Source of the DNA: Thermoplasmata archaeon
GTDB taxonomy: Archaea > Thermoplasmatota > Thermoplasmata > Lutacidiplasmatales > UBA184
Direction: 5' to 3'
Length of the DNA: 64,000 bases
Assembly: GCA_022749815.1 (NCBI GenBank)
Contig: JAKIWV010000004.1
Location: 1 to 64,000, forward strand
The notes beneath the pieces are model-generated. The model worked only from the letters and a program-made list of their open reading frames with translations. It ran no database searches and was not told the DNA's origin. Shown one piece after another: positions 24,211 to 32,287 of the stretch; positions within the stretch are counted from its first letter, which is position 1, and every line of letters starts with the position of its first letter. Both the position numbers and the translations under genes were made by a program.

Positions 24211-24280
24211 GCTCGCCCCATTCTCGGCGGCCTACTTGTAGTCGGTGCCTCGGAGGGTGGTGGGTGCGGGGGGTGCCCCC
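24203..24280 (-). repeat. Right terminal inverted repeat of casposon (78 bp)
   Basis: Exact reverse complement of 18530-18607. Two GTG codons inside it (24264 and 24273) are in frame with the downstream orc1/cdc6-like coding sequence. TACTTGTA at 24233-24240 is the only A/T-rich element and points outward toward that gene. Confidence 0.97.
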
Positions 24281-25520
24281 GTTCTGCGCGGTTCATCCGG
24301 AAGTACTGGCACCCGACTGGCTCCCACCCGTTCCCCTCGGTCGCCGAGGGCCCCTCGTCGCCCTGCTGCGTTGGCTCGGAGAGCCGCTCGCGCCCCGATC
24401 CCGGGGTGGAGCGGCGGTCGTCCTCGGGCCGCGCGGCAGTGGAACGTCGACGTTGGCGCGACTGGCCGCACGAGGCTGGGCGGAGTCGCTTCCGCTGGCC
24501 AGCTCCGACGCCCGGGTCGTCCTGGCCGCCGCCCGGGTGCCGGAGCTCCATGGGGCTCACGGCGTCGCGGGCGCTATCCTTCGAGCCTTGGACCCCGCGT
24601 ACGAGCTCCGGGGCTTTCCCGTCGCCGAGCTACTGGCGGGATTCCTGCGGCGCCTCCGAAGTTCACAGCGACCGGCGGTCGTCCTGTTGGACGACCTTGG
24701 TCCAGCGTCGCCCGACCTTTCCCGCCTCGTCTCGGGTCTCATCGACCCCGACGGCTTCTTGCCGGAGGGCGGGGAGGGCGTGCCGCCGGTCGCCGTCGTC
24801 CTCGCCGGTTCGCCGGAGGCGATCCACGCACTGGGCCGAGACCGGCTTCCCCGGCTTCTCTCCGACCGGATCCTCCGGCTTCCGTCGTATAGCGAGGTCG
24901 AATTGGCTACGATCATCAGAGACCGCGCCGAGCGATCGCTTGGCCGATCCGTCCCTGCGGAGTGGCTCGCCCGCGTGGTCCGGAGGGCGGGACGCGAGGA
25001 GCATTCCTCCCGCCGGGCGGTCGAACTGCTCCGGAGAGAACTCCTTGGTCGTGACATCTCCGATCTGGGGCCCGTCTATCCGAGCTCGGAGCTGGGCACC
25101 GAGCTCGCGATCGAGCCACCGCTGCTCTGCGCTCTCGGGCAACTCGAAGAAGGAGTCCCGGTCCGGATTGGAGAGCTGAGGCACCGGACGAGCGACCTCG
25201 CCCGGACCCAAGGGGAGGCCCCCATGCCGGCGACGACCTTCTGGCGTCGGATCCTTCGGCTCGAGAGGGCCGGGCTGGTCCGACGTACGGTCCGAACCGG
25301 TGGCAAGGGTGGAAGCCTCTCGACGGTGGCGGTGGTCCGACCTTTGGGGGATTGGCCCACCGCTAGGGACCACTCTCGTACTCTTCTAGGCGGCGCGGTC
25401 CCGGCCGGCCCTTCGCCGTTGTGGGCCGCGCCGTTGGAGGAGTGGGAACCGGAGTCTCGGCAACGGCGAGGGGAACCGCCGGGGCTGCCGTTCGCGATGA
25501 CGGATGATGGATCTGCTTGA
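24264..25520 (+). CDS. Orc1/Cdc6-like AAA+ ATPase, 5' end interrupted by the casposon
   Basis: Family of archaeal origin-recognition/MCM-loading proteins. From GTG 24264 it is 418 residues. The P-loop region is VVLGPRGSGTSTLARLA (about 52-68), where the invariant Walker A Lys is Thr (T61). Walker B is VVLLDDLG (D143, D144), sensor 1 VVLAGSPEA, and a sensor-2-type SSRRAVELLRRE is present. A winged-helix C-terminus follows (RIGELRHRTSDLA...FWRRILRLERAGLVRR). The original gene began MFCAVHPEVL at the ATG now at 18514. The present start is donated by the casposon repeat. The degenerate P-loop suggests a diverged paralogue rather than the main initiator. The 3' end overlaps hel308 by 158 bp. Confidence 0.82.
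   Translation: MRGVPPFCAVHPEVLAPDWLPPVPLGRRGPLVALLRWLGEPLAPRSRGGAAVVLGPRGSGTSTLARLAARGWAESLPLASSDARVVLAAARVPELHGAHGVAGAILRALDPAYELRGFPVAELLAGFLRRLRSSQRPAVVLLDDLGPASPDLSRLVSGLIDPDGFLPEGGEGVPPVAVVLAGSPEAIHALGRDRLPRLLSDRILRLPSYSEVELATIIRDRAERSLGRSVPAEWLARVVRRAGREEHSSRRAVELLRRELLGRDISDLGPVYPSSELGTELAIEPPLLCALGQLEEGVPVRIGELRHRTSDLARTQGEAPMPATTFWRRILRLERAGLVRRTVRTGGKGGSLSTVAVVRPLGDWPTARDHSRTLLGGAVPAGPSPLWAAPLEEWEPESRQRRGEPPGLPFAMTDDGSA
24281..24294. repeat. Right copy of 14-bp casposon target-site duplication
   Basis: GTTCTGCGCGGTTC, identical to 18516-18529. Here it encodes F-C-A-V of the orc1/cdc6-like protein and continues into HPEVLAPDW. Confidence 0.95.
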
Positions 25521-27699
25521 GCACGGCGTCGGCGAGACTCCTCGACTTGAGCACTCCGGCCAACCGATCCGGCGAGGCTGCGGCGAGGGCCTCTCGGTCG
25601 GCGAACCCGGCCCCGAAGATCGCGCGGCCTCGGACCCGTCCGATGCCCCGCAGTCGCACAAGGTCCAGGAGCTCCGAGCGAACGCCGTAGCGGATCCGGA
25701 GAGAGAGCTCATCGACGCTCCGGGCCAAGTCCCGTCGGAACCGGACGGCGAGCCGGCCCATCCCGAAGAGCAGCCACTCGGCGTCCTCGACCTTACTCCG
25801 AAGGTCCCCGGCCCCGAGATTGAACCGCTGAGTGATCTCCACGATCGGACGCTCAGCGATCCACATCTCGAGCAACGCGGCGGTCTTGAGCGTCGCGAGA
25901 AACATCTCGAGGTCGACGGAGAGCGGCTCCTCTTCGGGCTTGAGCAGGAGTTCCGGCTCCTCTTCCTGAAACCGCTCGAGCAGTTCCGGCTCCTCTCCCC
26001 GCCGAAGGAAGAGCGGAGGGAGGTCGGGGGTGGCGGCAATCGCGGCCAGGAGCGCAAACGGCCGGACGCCGCGCGGCGCCTTCTCGAGCGCATGCCGCAG
26101 GTAGAGCGCCGACAGGGGATCCAGATAGAGCTCGCTCGTCAATCGGCCAAAGGGGGTGGCTCGGAGCCGGGGGCCCGTCTCCAGGAATCCGTTCAGTTCG
26201 AGGAAGTTCCGGACGCGTTCCACCTGGTGGTTGAGCTCCTCCATCGGAAGCGTGTGGCCGTAGAAGGTCGCGGCGAAGAACCTCTCGAGCTCCTCCTCGC
26301 TATCGATTTCTCCGCTGGCGACGAGCGCCAGGAGATGCATGCGGAGGGCCGGTTCAGCGGCCAGGCGGGACTCGACGCGCTCGGGCGGGGCGCTGAGGTA
26401 GGTGTCGAGGAGCCGCTCCTGCTCCTCGGCGTCGCGGGCGAGGAGTACCGCCTCCCCCAACGTATCGAATCGGGGTCGGCCGGCGCGCCCGCACATCTGT
26501 TGAACTTCGAGGACCGGGATCGGGGCCTGGATGCCGATCCGGTCATCGTACCGGGTGACGTCTCGTACGACCACCCGTCGGGCCGGCAGGTTGATCCCGG
26601 CGGCCAGGGTCGGAGTGGCGACGAGGGCCTTGAGTCGCCGGTCGCGAAATGCGCGCTCGATCACCCGCCGTTCGGGGTTGGTCAGCGAGGCGTTGTGGAA
26701 AGCGACCCCCGACGGGACCATCGCAGCGAGCCGACGTATCCCCTCGGTCTCTTCCTCAGAGACTTCAAGCAATTCTTGGGCGGCCGCGGCCGCGCCCTGT
26801 CGCTCCGCCCCGGAGAGGGTGTCCCGCACCGTCGGCCCCAGCTGCTGCGCGAGCTGCTCGCTGCCCCGTCGGGAGTTGACGAAGACCAGCGCCTGTCCGC
26901 CGTCCTCGAGCACGGTCCGCACGAGGTGCGCTACGGGCTCGCCACCGCCGGCGAGCTTTCGGGTCGAAAGATTCGTGAACGTGATGCGCCCTTCCCGATA
27001 GACGCCCCACTGGAGCGGGACCGGCCGGAAGTCGCTCGAGACGTGCTCGGCGGACAGCCACTGGGCCAGCTCCTCCGAGTTTCCTATCGTCGCCGAGAGA
27101 GCGACGACCTGGATGTCGGGGTTCATCCGGCGGAGCCGGGTGAGGGTCACCTCGAGCGTGGGCCCGCGATCCGGGTCCCGCAGCAGGTGCACCTCGTCGG
27201 CCACGACGACCCCTAGGCGGCGCAGCCAGGGGCTCCCATGACGCAGGAGGCCATCGGCCTTCTCACTCGTGGCGACGAGGACGTCGAGCTTCGCTAGGCG
27301 CTCCGCGGGAATGTCGAAGTCGCCCATCGAAAGCCCGACGCGCAGCCCGAGAGTTTTGAACGCCTCGAGCTCCTCGTACTTCTCGGCGGCGAGCGCGCGC
27401 AAGGGTACGAGGTACAGTCCAGCCTGACCCTGGCGGAACGCCCGCAGAAGCGCGAGGTACGCGACCAGGGACTTGCCGCTCGCAGTCGGACACGCGAGCA
27501 GTAGGCTCTTTCCCTGCGACAGTGGGCGCAGGGCGGCAGCCTGGGGAGGATACAGTGCCTCGATCCCTTGCGCGCGAAGGAGGGGGATGACCTCGGGGTC
27601 GAGCGGGAGGCCCTCGAACGGGACCCGGTCGGAGGCGGCGGAGCCACCGCCAGAGCTCGGAGGTACGCGGCGCCGCGCAGTCACGAGGTCTCGACCCAC
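25363..27699 (-). CDS. hel308: Ski2-like DNA helicase Hel308
   Basis: A 3'-5' superfamily 2 helicase acting at stalled replication forks. In 778 residues: Q-type entry GIEALYPPQAAAL, Walker A CPTASGKSLVAYLALL, DEVH box VVADEVHLLRDPDRG, motif III LSATIGN, motif IV-V region VAFHNASLTNPERRVIE...VATPTLAAGINLPA and motif VI QMCGRAGRP. The ratchet and HhH-containing C-terminal domains follow (RYGVRSELLDLVRLRGIGRVRGRAIFGAGF). An acidic EEEPELLLKPEEEPLS insertion and a Pro-rich tail are unusual. Its 3' end runs 158 bp antisense into the orc1-like gene. Confidence 0.93.
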   Translation of the reverse strand: MGRDLVTARRRVPPSSGGGSAASDRVPFEGLPLDPEVIPLLRAQGIEALYPPQAAALRPLSQGKSLLLACPTASGKSLVAYLALLRAFRQGQAGLYLVPLRALAAEKYEELEAFKTLGLRVGLSMGDFDIPAERLAKLDVLVATSEKADGLLRHGSPWLRRLGVVVADEVHLLRDPDRGPTLEVTLTRLRRMNPDIQVVALSATIGNSEELAQWLSAEHVSSDFRPVPLQWGVYREGRITFTNLSTRKLAGGGEPVAHLVRTVLEDGGQALVFVNSRRGSEQLAQQLGPTVRDTLSGAERQGAAAAAQELLEVSEEETEGIRRLAAMVPSGVAFHNASLTNPERRVIERAFRDRRLKALVATPTLAAGINLPARRVVVRDVTRYDDRIGIQAPIPVLEVQQMCGRAGRPRFDTLGEAVLLARDAEEQERLLDTYLSAPPERVESRLAAEPALRMHLLALVASGEIDSEEELERFFAATFYGHTLPMEELNHQVERVRNFLELNGFLETGPRLRATPFGRLTSELYLDPLSALYLRHALEKAPRGVRPFALLAAIAATPDLPPLFLRRGEEPELLERFQEEEPELLLKPEEEPLSVDLEMFLATLKTAALLEMWIAERPIVEITQRFNLGAGDLRSKVEDAEWLLFGMGRLAVRFRRDLARSVDELSLRIRYGVRSELLDLVRLRGIGRVRGRAIFGAGFADREALAAASPDRLAGVLKSRSLADAVLKQIHHPSSRTAAPAVPLAVAETPVPTPPTARPTTAKGRPGPRRLEEYESGP

Positions 27700-27723
27700 C
27701 GGCGTTAGAAATGGTTTCCGTCG

Positions 27724-28842
27724 CTATCGACCGATGAGATCGCGGCCGAGAATGAGTTCCTGGATTTCCGTCGTCCCCTCGACGATCGGGAACACTCGGG
27801 CATCGCGCAGCAGCCGCTCGGCCACCGACCCCGCGCGGAGCCCGTTCCGACCCGCCACGTCCAAGCCAGCGTTCGCGATGTGCACCGCGGCCTGCGATGA
27901 GAACAACTTTGCCGCCGAGGCCGAATCCACGAACGCCGCCCCTCGGTCCTTCAGCTCGGCCGCCTGGCCGACGAGGGCCGCCGCCGCTTCCAGTTCACTA
28001 TAGGCCCGTGCCACGGCGGCCCGCTTCCAATCCGCGGGATCCTCCTGCGCGGCGGTCCGCATCGCGGCAAACGCCGCGCGGGCCACACCGAGCGCGCACG
28101 CGGCGATTCCGATCCGGCCCCCGGCCAGGGACTGCAGGGCAATCCGAAAGCCTTCACCCTCCGGCCCGAGAAGGGCAGAGATCGGGACCCGCGCATCGTC
28201 GAGGACGAGCTCGACCGTTTCGCTGCCCCGAATGCCCATCTTGTCCAGGCGTTGTCCGACCGAAAGCCCCGGCGTGCCTTTCGGAACCGCGAACGCGCTG
28301 ATACCCCGATGTCCTTCCGCCGGATCGCGCGTCGCAAAGAGCACAATCACATCCGCGCTCTCGGCGCTCGTGGTGAACATCTTGTTACCCCGGAGCCGGA
28401 ACCCATCTTCGGTGCGGCGGTAGTGCGTCGTCAATCGCGCCGCATCGGAGCCCACGGCAGGCTCCGTGAGGGCGAACGCGCCGAGCCACTCTCCGGAGGC
28501 CAGGCGGGGGAGAAGCGTCCGGTGTTGGACCGGAGTGCCGTGGAGAACTATCGGGCCGACCGCCACTGAGAGATGAACGGACAGGACCGTAGCCACGGCA
28601 GCGCTCGCGGTAGCAAGAATCTCGAGCACCCGGGCGATGGTCCGCATGTCTGCCTCGGCTCCTCCGAAGGCCGCCGGGCACGAGAGGCTCATTAGGCCGC
28701 TCGACGCCAGCGCCGCCCGGATCGCGGTCGGCAACCGGTCCGTGCGATCGATCTCCCCCGCGAGCGGGGCCACTTGATCGGTCGCCAATCGCTCGGCGAC
28801 AGTGATCCAGTCGACCGCCGACCGGGCCCCTGCCGCAGCCAC
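27724..28842 (-). CDS. Acyl-CoA dehydrogenase
   Basis: An FAD enzyme oxidising acyl-CoA to enoyl-CoA. The 372-residue length is typical. The FAD/substrate segment GAFALTEPAVGSDAARLTTHY matches the first family signature, and VAGRNGLRAGSVAERLLRDARVFPIVEGTTEIQ holds the second, with the catalytic base expected in VEGTTE. It sits alone between hel308 and rqcH; the chain-length specificity cannot be read from sequence. Confidence 0.93.
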   Translation of the reverse strand: MAAAGARSAVDWITVAERLATDQVAPLAGEIDRTDRLPTAIRAALASSGLMSLSCPAAFGGAEADMRTIARVLEILATASAAVATVLSVHLSVAVGPIVLHGTPVQHRTLLPRLASGEWLGAFALTEPAVGSDAARLTTHYRRTEDGFRLRGNKMFTTSAESADVIVLFATRDPAEGHRGISAFAVPKGTPGLSVGQRLDKMGIRGSETVELVLDDARVPISALLGPEGEGFRIALQSLAGGRIGIAACALGVARAAFAAMRTAAQEDPADWKRAAVARAYSELEAAAALVGQAAELKDRGAAFVDSASAAKLFSSQAAVHIANAGLDVAGRNGLRAGSVAERLLRDARVFPIVEGTTEIQELILGRDLIGR

Positions 28843-28863
28843 GCTCGGTGGGATTGCGCCGAA

Positions 28864-28872
28864 GCCTTAAGC
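28864..28872 (+). promoter_or_regulatory. TATA-like element of rqcH
   Basis: GCCTTAAGC lies about 27 bp before ATG 28896, consistent with a leaderless transcript and supporting this start over an earlier in-frame ATG at 28848. Confidence 0.4.
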
Positions 28873-28895
28873 CGTCCGTCCGACTCGAGCGGAGT

Positions 28896-30788
28896 ATGTC
28901 AGCCGCCGAAGCGGCGCCCGCGAAGGACCGGTTCACGGCCCTCGACACGCTCGCGGTGGTCCGAGAAATCCGGGCGGCGGGCCGGCTGTTCGTCGATAAG
29001 GTGTTCGATGTCGGGCCCGATAGATGGGAGCTGACCCTCCGAGGAACCGCGAAGGCGAAGTGGGTGCTCCTGCTCGCCGCCGGCCGGTTTGCGGCCTTCC
29101 GCAAGGAGGCAGGCCCTCGAGCCGAGGGGCTGGGCCATCTCGCGAAGGAGCTTCGCCGTCATCTGGGGGACACGGCTCTCACAGGCGTCGCGGAGCCTCG
29201 GGGGGAGCGATACCTCGAACTAGAAGCCGGCCGGGGAGATTCGGGCAAGCTTCGCCTCATCGTGGAGTTCTTCGGACAGGGGAACCTCCTCCTAGTCCGG
29301 GACGACCGAATCTTGGCCGTCGCACATGCCCGGACCTGGGCTCATCGTTCGATCCGGCCCGGGGCCGACTATGTCCCGCCCCCCCAACATGGCAACCCGT
29401 GGACGATGGGCGTCGCCGAGCTCGAAGCGGCGCTCATCCGTTCTCGAACGGACCGGGTCCGGACCCTCGCGGCTCAACTGGGCTTCGGGGGGCCAGTCGC
29501 GGAAGAGATCCTGCGTAGGGCCGGGGTACCGGGGAGCGAGCCGGCCACCCAGGAACCGCCCCTGGCCGCTGCAAAGCTGCACGCCGCGATCGCCGAGCTA
29601 CTCGCCGAGATCGGTGAGACGCCACGGGGGTTCCTCTATCGTCGCGGGGAAGTCGTCACGGACGTTGAGCCGTTTCCCTCCCGACGCTGGGCCGAGGAAC
29701 CGGGGGTCCTCGAGCAGCGGTTCGACCGGTTCTCCGACGCCGTGGTCGTCTACTTCTCGAGCGTCGCCCCCTCCGTTACGCCGCCCCCGGCCGACCCGTT
29801 CGCGGACCTGCGCCGCCAGGCGGTGCGTCAAGTATCCGCGATCGCCGAGATGACCCGGGAGACGGACCGCCTCCGGTCTCAGGCCGATGCGATCTTCTCT
29901 CACCATGACGCTGCGGAGCAGGCCGCCGGGCCTGGGAATTCCGACGACGCCGAGAGCACGGTGGAGGTCGATCTCGAGGGGACCGTGGTGCCACTGTTGC
30001 GGGGTCGTCCTCCCCGTGAGTCGGCGCAACGACTCTATGCCGAAGTCAAACGACTCCAGTCGAAAATGGCGGGCGCCGAAGCGGCTCTGGCAGCCACGCA
30101 ACAGAAGCTGGGCTCCGCGACACCACCCGGGGGCGACTCGACGGCCGCTAGGGCCGGGGTAATTGCCCCCCGACGGAAGCTCCATTGGTTCGAGAAATTT
30201 CGTTGGTTCCTGACGTCGGAGGGAGTGCTCGTCATCGGCGGACGGGATGCGCCGAGCAACGATCTCATCGTGCGCCGGTACCTGGGCGAGCAGGACATCT
30301 ACATCCACGCGGACGTACACGGCGCCGCGAGCGTGATCGTGAAGCACCCGCCCACCAGCACGGAGGCGCCAGGGCCAGTCTCGCTGGCCGAAGCCGGCCA
30401 GTGGGCCGTGTCGTACTCCAAGGCCTGGCGAGCCGGCCACGCTTCCGCCGACGCGTTCTGGGTCACCCCTGACCAGGTCTCGAAAACGCCGGCCAGCGGG
30501 GAATTTGTTGCCCGCGGTGCTTGGGTGATCCATGGCACCAAGCACTGGCTCAAAGATTGCCGGCTGGAACTGGGCCTCGGCCAGATTGACTACGAAGGGG
30601 AATCTCTGTGGACGACGGCTCCGCCGGACGCATTCCGCGGGCGGGGGCGGCTCCGCCTGCTTCTGACGCCGGGGGAAGATCGGTACCGTTCCGAGCGCGA
30701 GGTCGAGATCGTCCGCGAGCTCGGATTCTCCCGGGACCTGCTCCAACGGTTGGCGCCGGCGGGCGGACTCTCGGTCCGGCGCGTGTAA
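28896..30788 (+). CDS. rqcH: NFACT-family ribosome quality control protein (RqcH/Tae2 type)
   Basis: Binds stalled 50S subunits carrying peptidyl-tRNA. 630 residues from ATG 28896. NFACT-N lies at the front (FTALDTLAVVREIRAAGRLFVDKVFDV...LRLIVEFFGQGNLLLVRDDRIL), followed by an HhH and coiled-coil middle (AQRLYAEVKRLQSKMAGAEAALAATQQKL). NFACT-R is KLHWFEKFRWFLTSEGVLVIGGRDAPSNDLIVRRYLGEQDIYIHADVHGAASVIVK, broken here for length, with the conserved EKFRWF and DxHGA elements. The C-terminal NFACT-C runs to the end. Complete. Confidence 0.93.
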   Translation: MSAAEAAPAKDRFTALDTLAVVREIRAAGRLFVDKVFDVGPDRWELTLRGTAKAKWVLLLAAGRFAAFRKEAGPRAEGLGHLAKELRRHLGDTALTGVAEPRGERYLELEAGRGDSGKLRLIVEFFGQGNLLLVRDDRILAVAHARTWAHRSIRPGADYVPPPQHGNPWTMGVAELEAALIRSRTDRVRTLAAQLGFGGPVAEEILRRAGVPGSEPATQEPPLAAAKLHAAIAELLAEIGETPRGFLYRRGEVVTDVEPFPSRRWAEEPGVLEQRFDRFSDAVVVYFSSVAPSVTPPPADPFADLRRQAVRQVSAIAEMTRETDRLRSQADAIFSHHDAAEQAAGPGNSDDAESTVEVDLEGTVVPLLRGRPPRESAQRLYAEVKRLQSKMAGAEAALAATQQKLGSATPPGGDSTAARAGVIAPRRKLHWFEKFRWFLTSEGVLVIGGRDAPSNDLIVRRYLGEQDIYIHADVHGAASVIVKHPPTSTEAPGPVSLAEAGQWAVSYSKAWRAGHASADAFWVTPDQVSKTPASGEFVARGAWVIHGTKHWLKDCRLELGLGQIDYEGESLWTTAPPDAFRGRGRLRLLLTPGEDRYRSEREVEIVRELGFSRDLLQRLAPAGGLSVRRV

Positions 30789-31414
30789 ATCCGATCGACT
30801 TCCCGGGCCTCGAAGCGATCTCCGGGATGCGACCAGGTCCGGCCGCGCGCTCGGAGGCCGACGACTCGGAGCGTTCCGCCAGCCACCGAAACGGCTTCCC
30901 CCACCGCGACGACTTGGTCCGGAGGAAGCTCGACCCGCGTGGCGGCGGTACGGGCGCCTAGGATCAACGAGACCGGGATCGGTCGAGGTCCGTCGGGCGT
31001 CACCCAGAGTGTTGCGATCTCGCGCGCGACCGCTTCGTTCGACCGCCGGCCGTTCCGTAGGTCGATCCGCACGATCCGAAGGGGAGGGTCTTGCCCCGGT
31101 ACTCGAGAACCGACGAGCAGCCGTTGGGGCGGAGAGACCCTGAGCTCCATCGGAGTCGACCGAGCGCCCGTGGAAACGACCGCCGGCAGGATGAGCTCCT
31201 CCGGCAGTTCCAGCCGGAATGAATGAGTCCATCGGCATTGCGAGCATCGTGCGGTCCCTTCTACGACCCGGCCGTCTGAAGTCCGGCGCTCCCGACCAAC
31301 GTGGACGATGCGGTGCATCGTGATGGAGCCGCAAGTTTCGCAGGCCAACTCCGCTGCGTGGAGCCCGGCGAACCTCCCGCGGCGGTGAGAGGGCTCGGGA
31401 TTCTCTTCGCTCAC
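30590..31414 (-). CDS. HVO_0476-type zinc finger protein (COG1326-like)
   Basis: From GTG 31414 (VSEENPEPSHRRGRF) the protein has two CxxC knuckles: LACETCGSITMHRIVHVG and ARCSQCRWTHSFRLE, then a beta-rich domain (LRIVRIDLRNGRRSNEAVAREIATLWVT...VGEAVSVAGGTLRVVGLRARGRTW, split). This is the layout of the archaeal HVO_0476 family of putative nucleic-acid-binding proteins. The last ~65 codons run antisense into rqcH and are Ser/Arg-rich without structure, so the functional protein is probably the first ~210 residues. The start is uncertain. Confidence 0.65.
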   Translation of the reverse strand: MSEENPEPSHRRGRFAGLHAAELACETCGSITMHRIVHVGRERRTSDGRVVEGTARCSQCRWTHSFRLELPEELILPAVVSTGARSTPMELRVSPPQRLLVGSRVPGQDPPLRIVRIDLRNGRRSNEAVAREIATLWVTPDGPRPIPVSLILGARTAATRVELPPDQVVAVGEAVSVAGGTLRVVGLRARGRTWSHPGDRFEAREVDRIYTRRTESPPAGANRWSRSRENPSSRTISTSRSERYRSSPGVRSRRSRPRPRNASGGAVVHRDSPS

Positions 31415-31534
31415 AACTCCCCGCTTGACACGGCTCGGTTCGTCCGGACCGGACCGACAGCCGCGAGTACCGTGGGTAGATGAGGCTTCTCGGCCTCCGA
31501 GGAGCCATATGCGGGCCGTTCTCCAGGAGCCTGA

Positions 31535-32152
31535 ATGATGGGTTTCCGACCTCCGCTCACGATGGGAGGCCGGTTCATCCGGTTGATTCCTCTGTCCCGG
31601 AATCACATCCCAGCGCTGGCATTGGCCGGCAAGGATCCCGAGATCTGGCAGTGGATGCAGTACGGATACACCGGCACCGAGGAAGCGATGGGCCGACACG
31701 TCGACCTGCTACTGGCACGGCAAGCGTTGGAGAGCGACCTCGCATTCACGATTCTCCTCCGACCGGACGACCGTCCGGTTGGGATGACCAGATACCTGGG
31801 CATCGACCGACTCAACCGCAACGTCGAGGTCGGAGGCACATGGCTCGAATCGGGACTGTGGCGGAGTCCGGTGAACTCCGAATCGAAGCTCCTGATGCTT
31901 TCGAACGCCTTCGAGTCGGAAGGCTGCGAGCGAGTTCAGATCAAGACCGACCTGCGCAACGTTCGCTCCCAGCGCGCGATCGAGCGGCTCGGAGCCCAGC
32001 GCGAGGGGGTCCTGCGGCAGCACATGGTGCGTTCCGACGGGACGCTCCGGGATTCGGTGGTCTACAGTGTCCTTCGAGCCGAGTGGCCCGCGATGCGGCA
32101 GCGGCTCGTGCGGGTGGTAGAACGTCCTTGGGCACGTCCGGCGGGCGTCTGA
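31535..32152 (+). CDS. GNAT-family N-acetyltransferase, RimJ/RimL-like
   Basis: An acetyl-CoA-dependent transferase of 205 residues. RFIRLIPLSRNHIPAL opens the fold, LESDLAFTILLRPDDRPVGMTRYLGID and NRNVEVGGTWLESGLWRSPVNSE form the central sheet, and ERVQIKTDLRNVRSQRAIERLGAQREGVLR is the RimJ-type acetyl-CoA-binding region with the N-xRSQRAIE motif. Acceptor unknown; relatives act on ribosomal protein N-termini or small molecules. Divergent from the zinc-finger gene. Confidence 0.85.
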   Translation: MMGFRPPLTMGGRFIRLIPLSRNHIPALALAGKDPEIWQWMQYGYTGTEEAMGRHVDLLLARQALESDLAFTILLRPDDRPVGMTRYLGIDRLNRNVEVGGTWLESGLWRSPVNSESKLLMLSNAFESEGCERVQIKTDLRNVRSQRAIERLGAQREGVLRQHMVRSDGTLRDSVVYSVLRAEWPAMRQRLVRVVERPWARPAGV

Positions 32153-32172
32153 CCCGTCCGCGCCGAGCCGTA

Positions 32173-32277
32173 TGGGGCTGCCCGAATTTGAATCGGGGTC
32201 TCGGGCTCCCAAAGCCCGAAGGATGGACCAATAGAGCGGAGGGGAACGTCCCCCGTCCGAATCTACCCCACAGCCCC
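32173..32277 (-). tRNA. tRNA-Pro(TGG) with ~29-nt insertion in the D arm
   Basis: On the minus strand the acceptor arms GGGGCTG and CAGCCCC are followed by discriminator A. The anticodon arm is CGGGC-TTTGGGA-GCCCG, giving anticodon TGG (Pro). The T arm is CCCGA-TTCAAAT-TCGGG. CCA is not encoded. The D arm starts with the archaeal Pro hallmark TGGGGTAG and ends TTGGTCCATCC, but between them sits an extra hairpin (CGGA...CCCC/TCCG arms). The total is 105 nt; removing about 29 nt gives a normal length. Same location as the insertion in the tRNA-Arg of this window. Confidence 0.85.
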
Positions 32278-32287
32278 GTCCCCGTGG

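Larger units (their letters stand above)
18530..24280. mobile_element. Casposon: Cas1-transposase element with PolB and cargo operon
   Basis: A 5751-bp self-contained element. Evidence: perfect 78-bp inverted repeats at both tips, a 14-bp target-site duplication just outside them, a Cas1-family integrase gene (casposase) and a family B DNA polymerase, the two hallmark genes of casposons. There is no cas2, CRISPR array or other cas gene. It is visibly more A/T-rich than its flanks and uses different codons, so it was acquired by transfer. Layout: cas1 on the plus strand converging on a minus-strand block of about nine small genes ending in polB. I see no HNH nuclease. It sits in the first codons of an orc1/cdc6-like gene. 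Confidence 0.95.
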
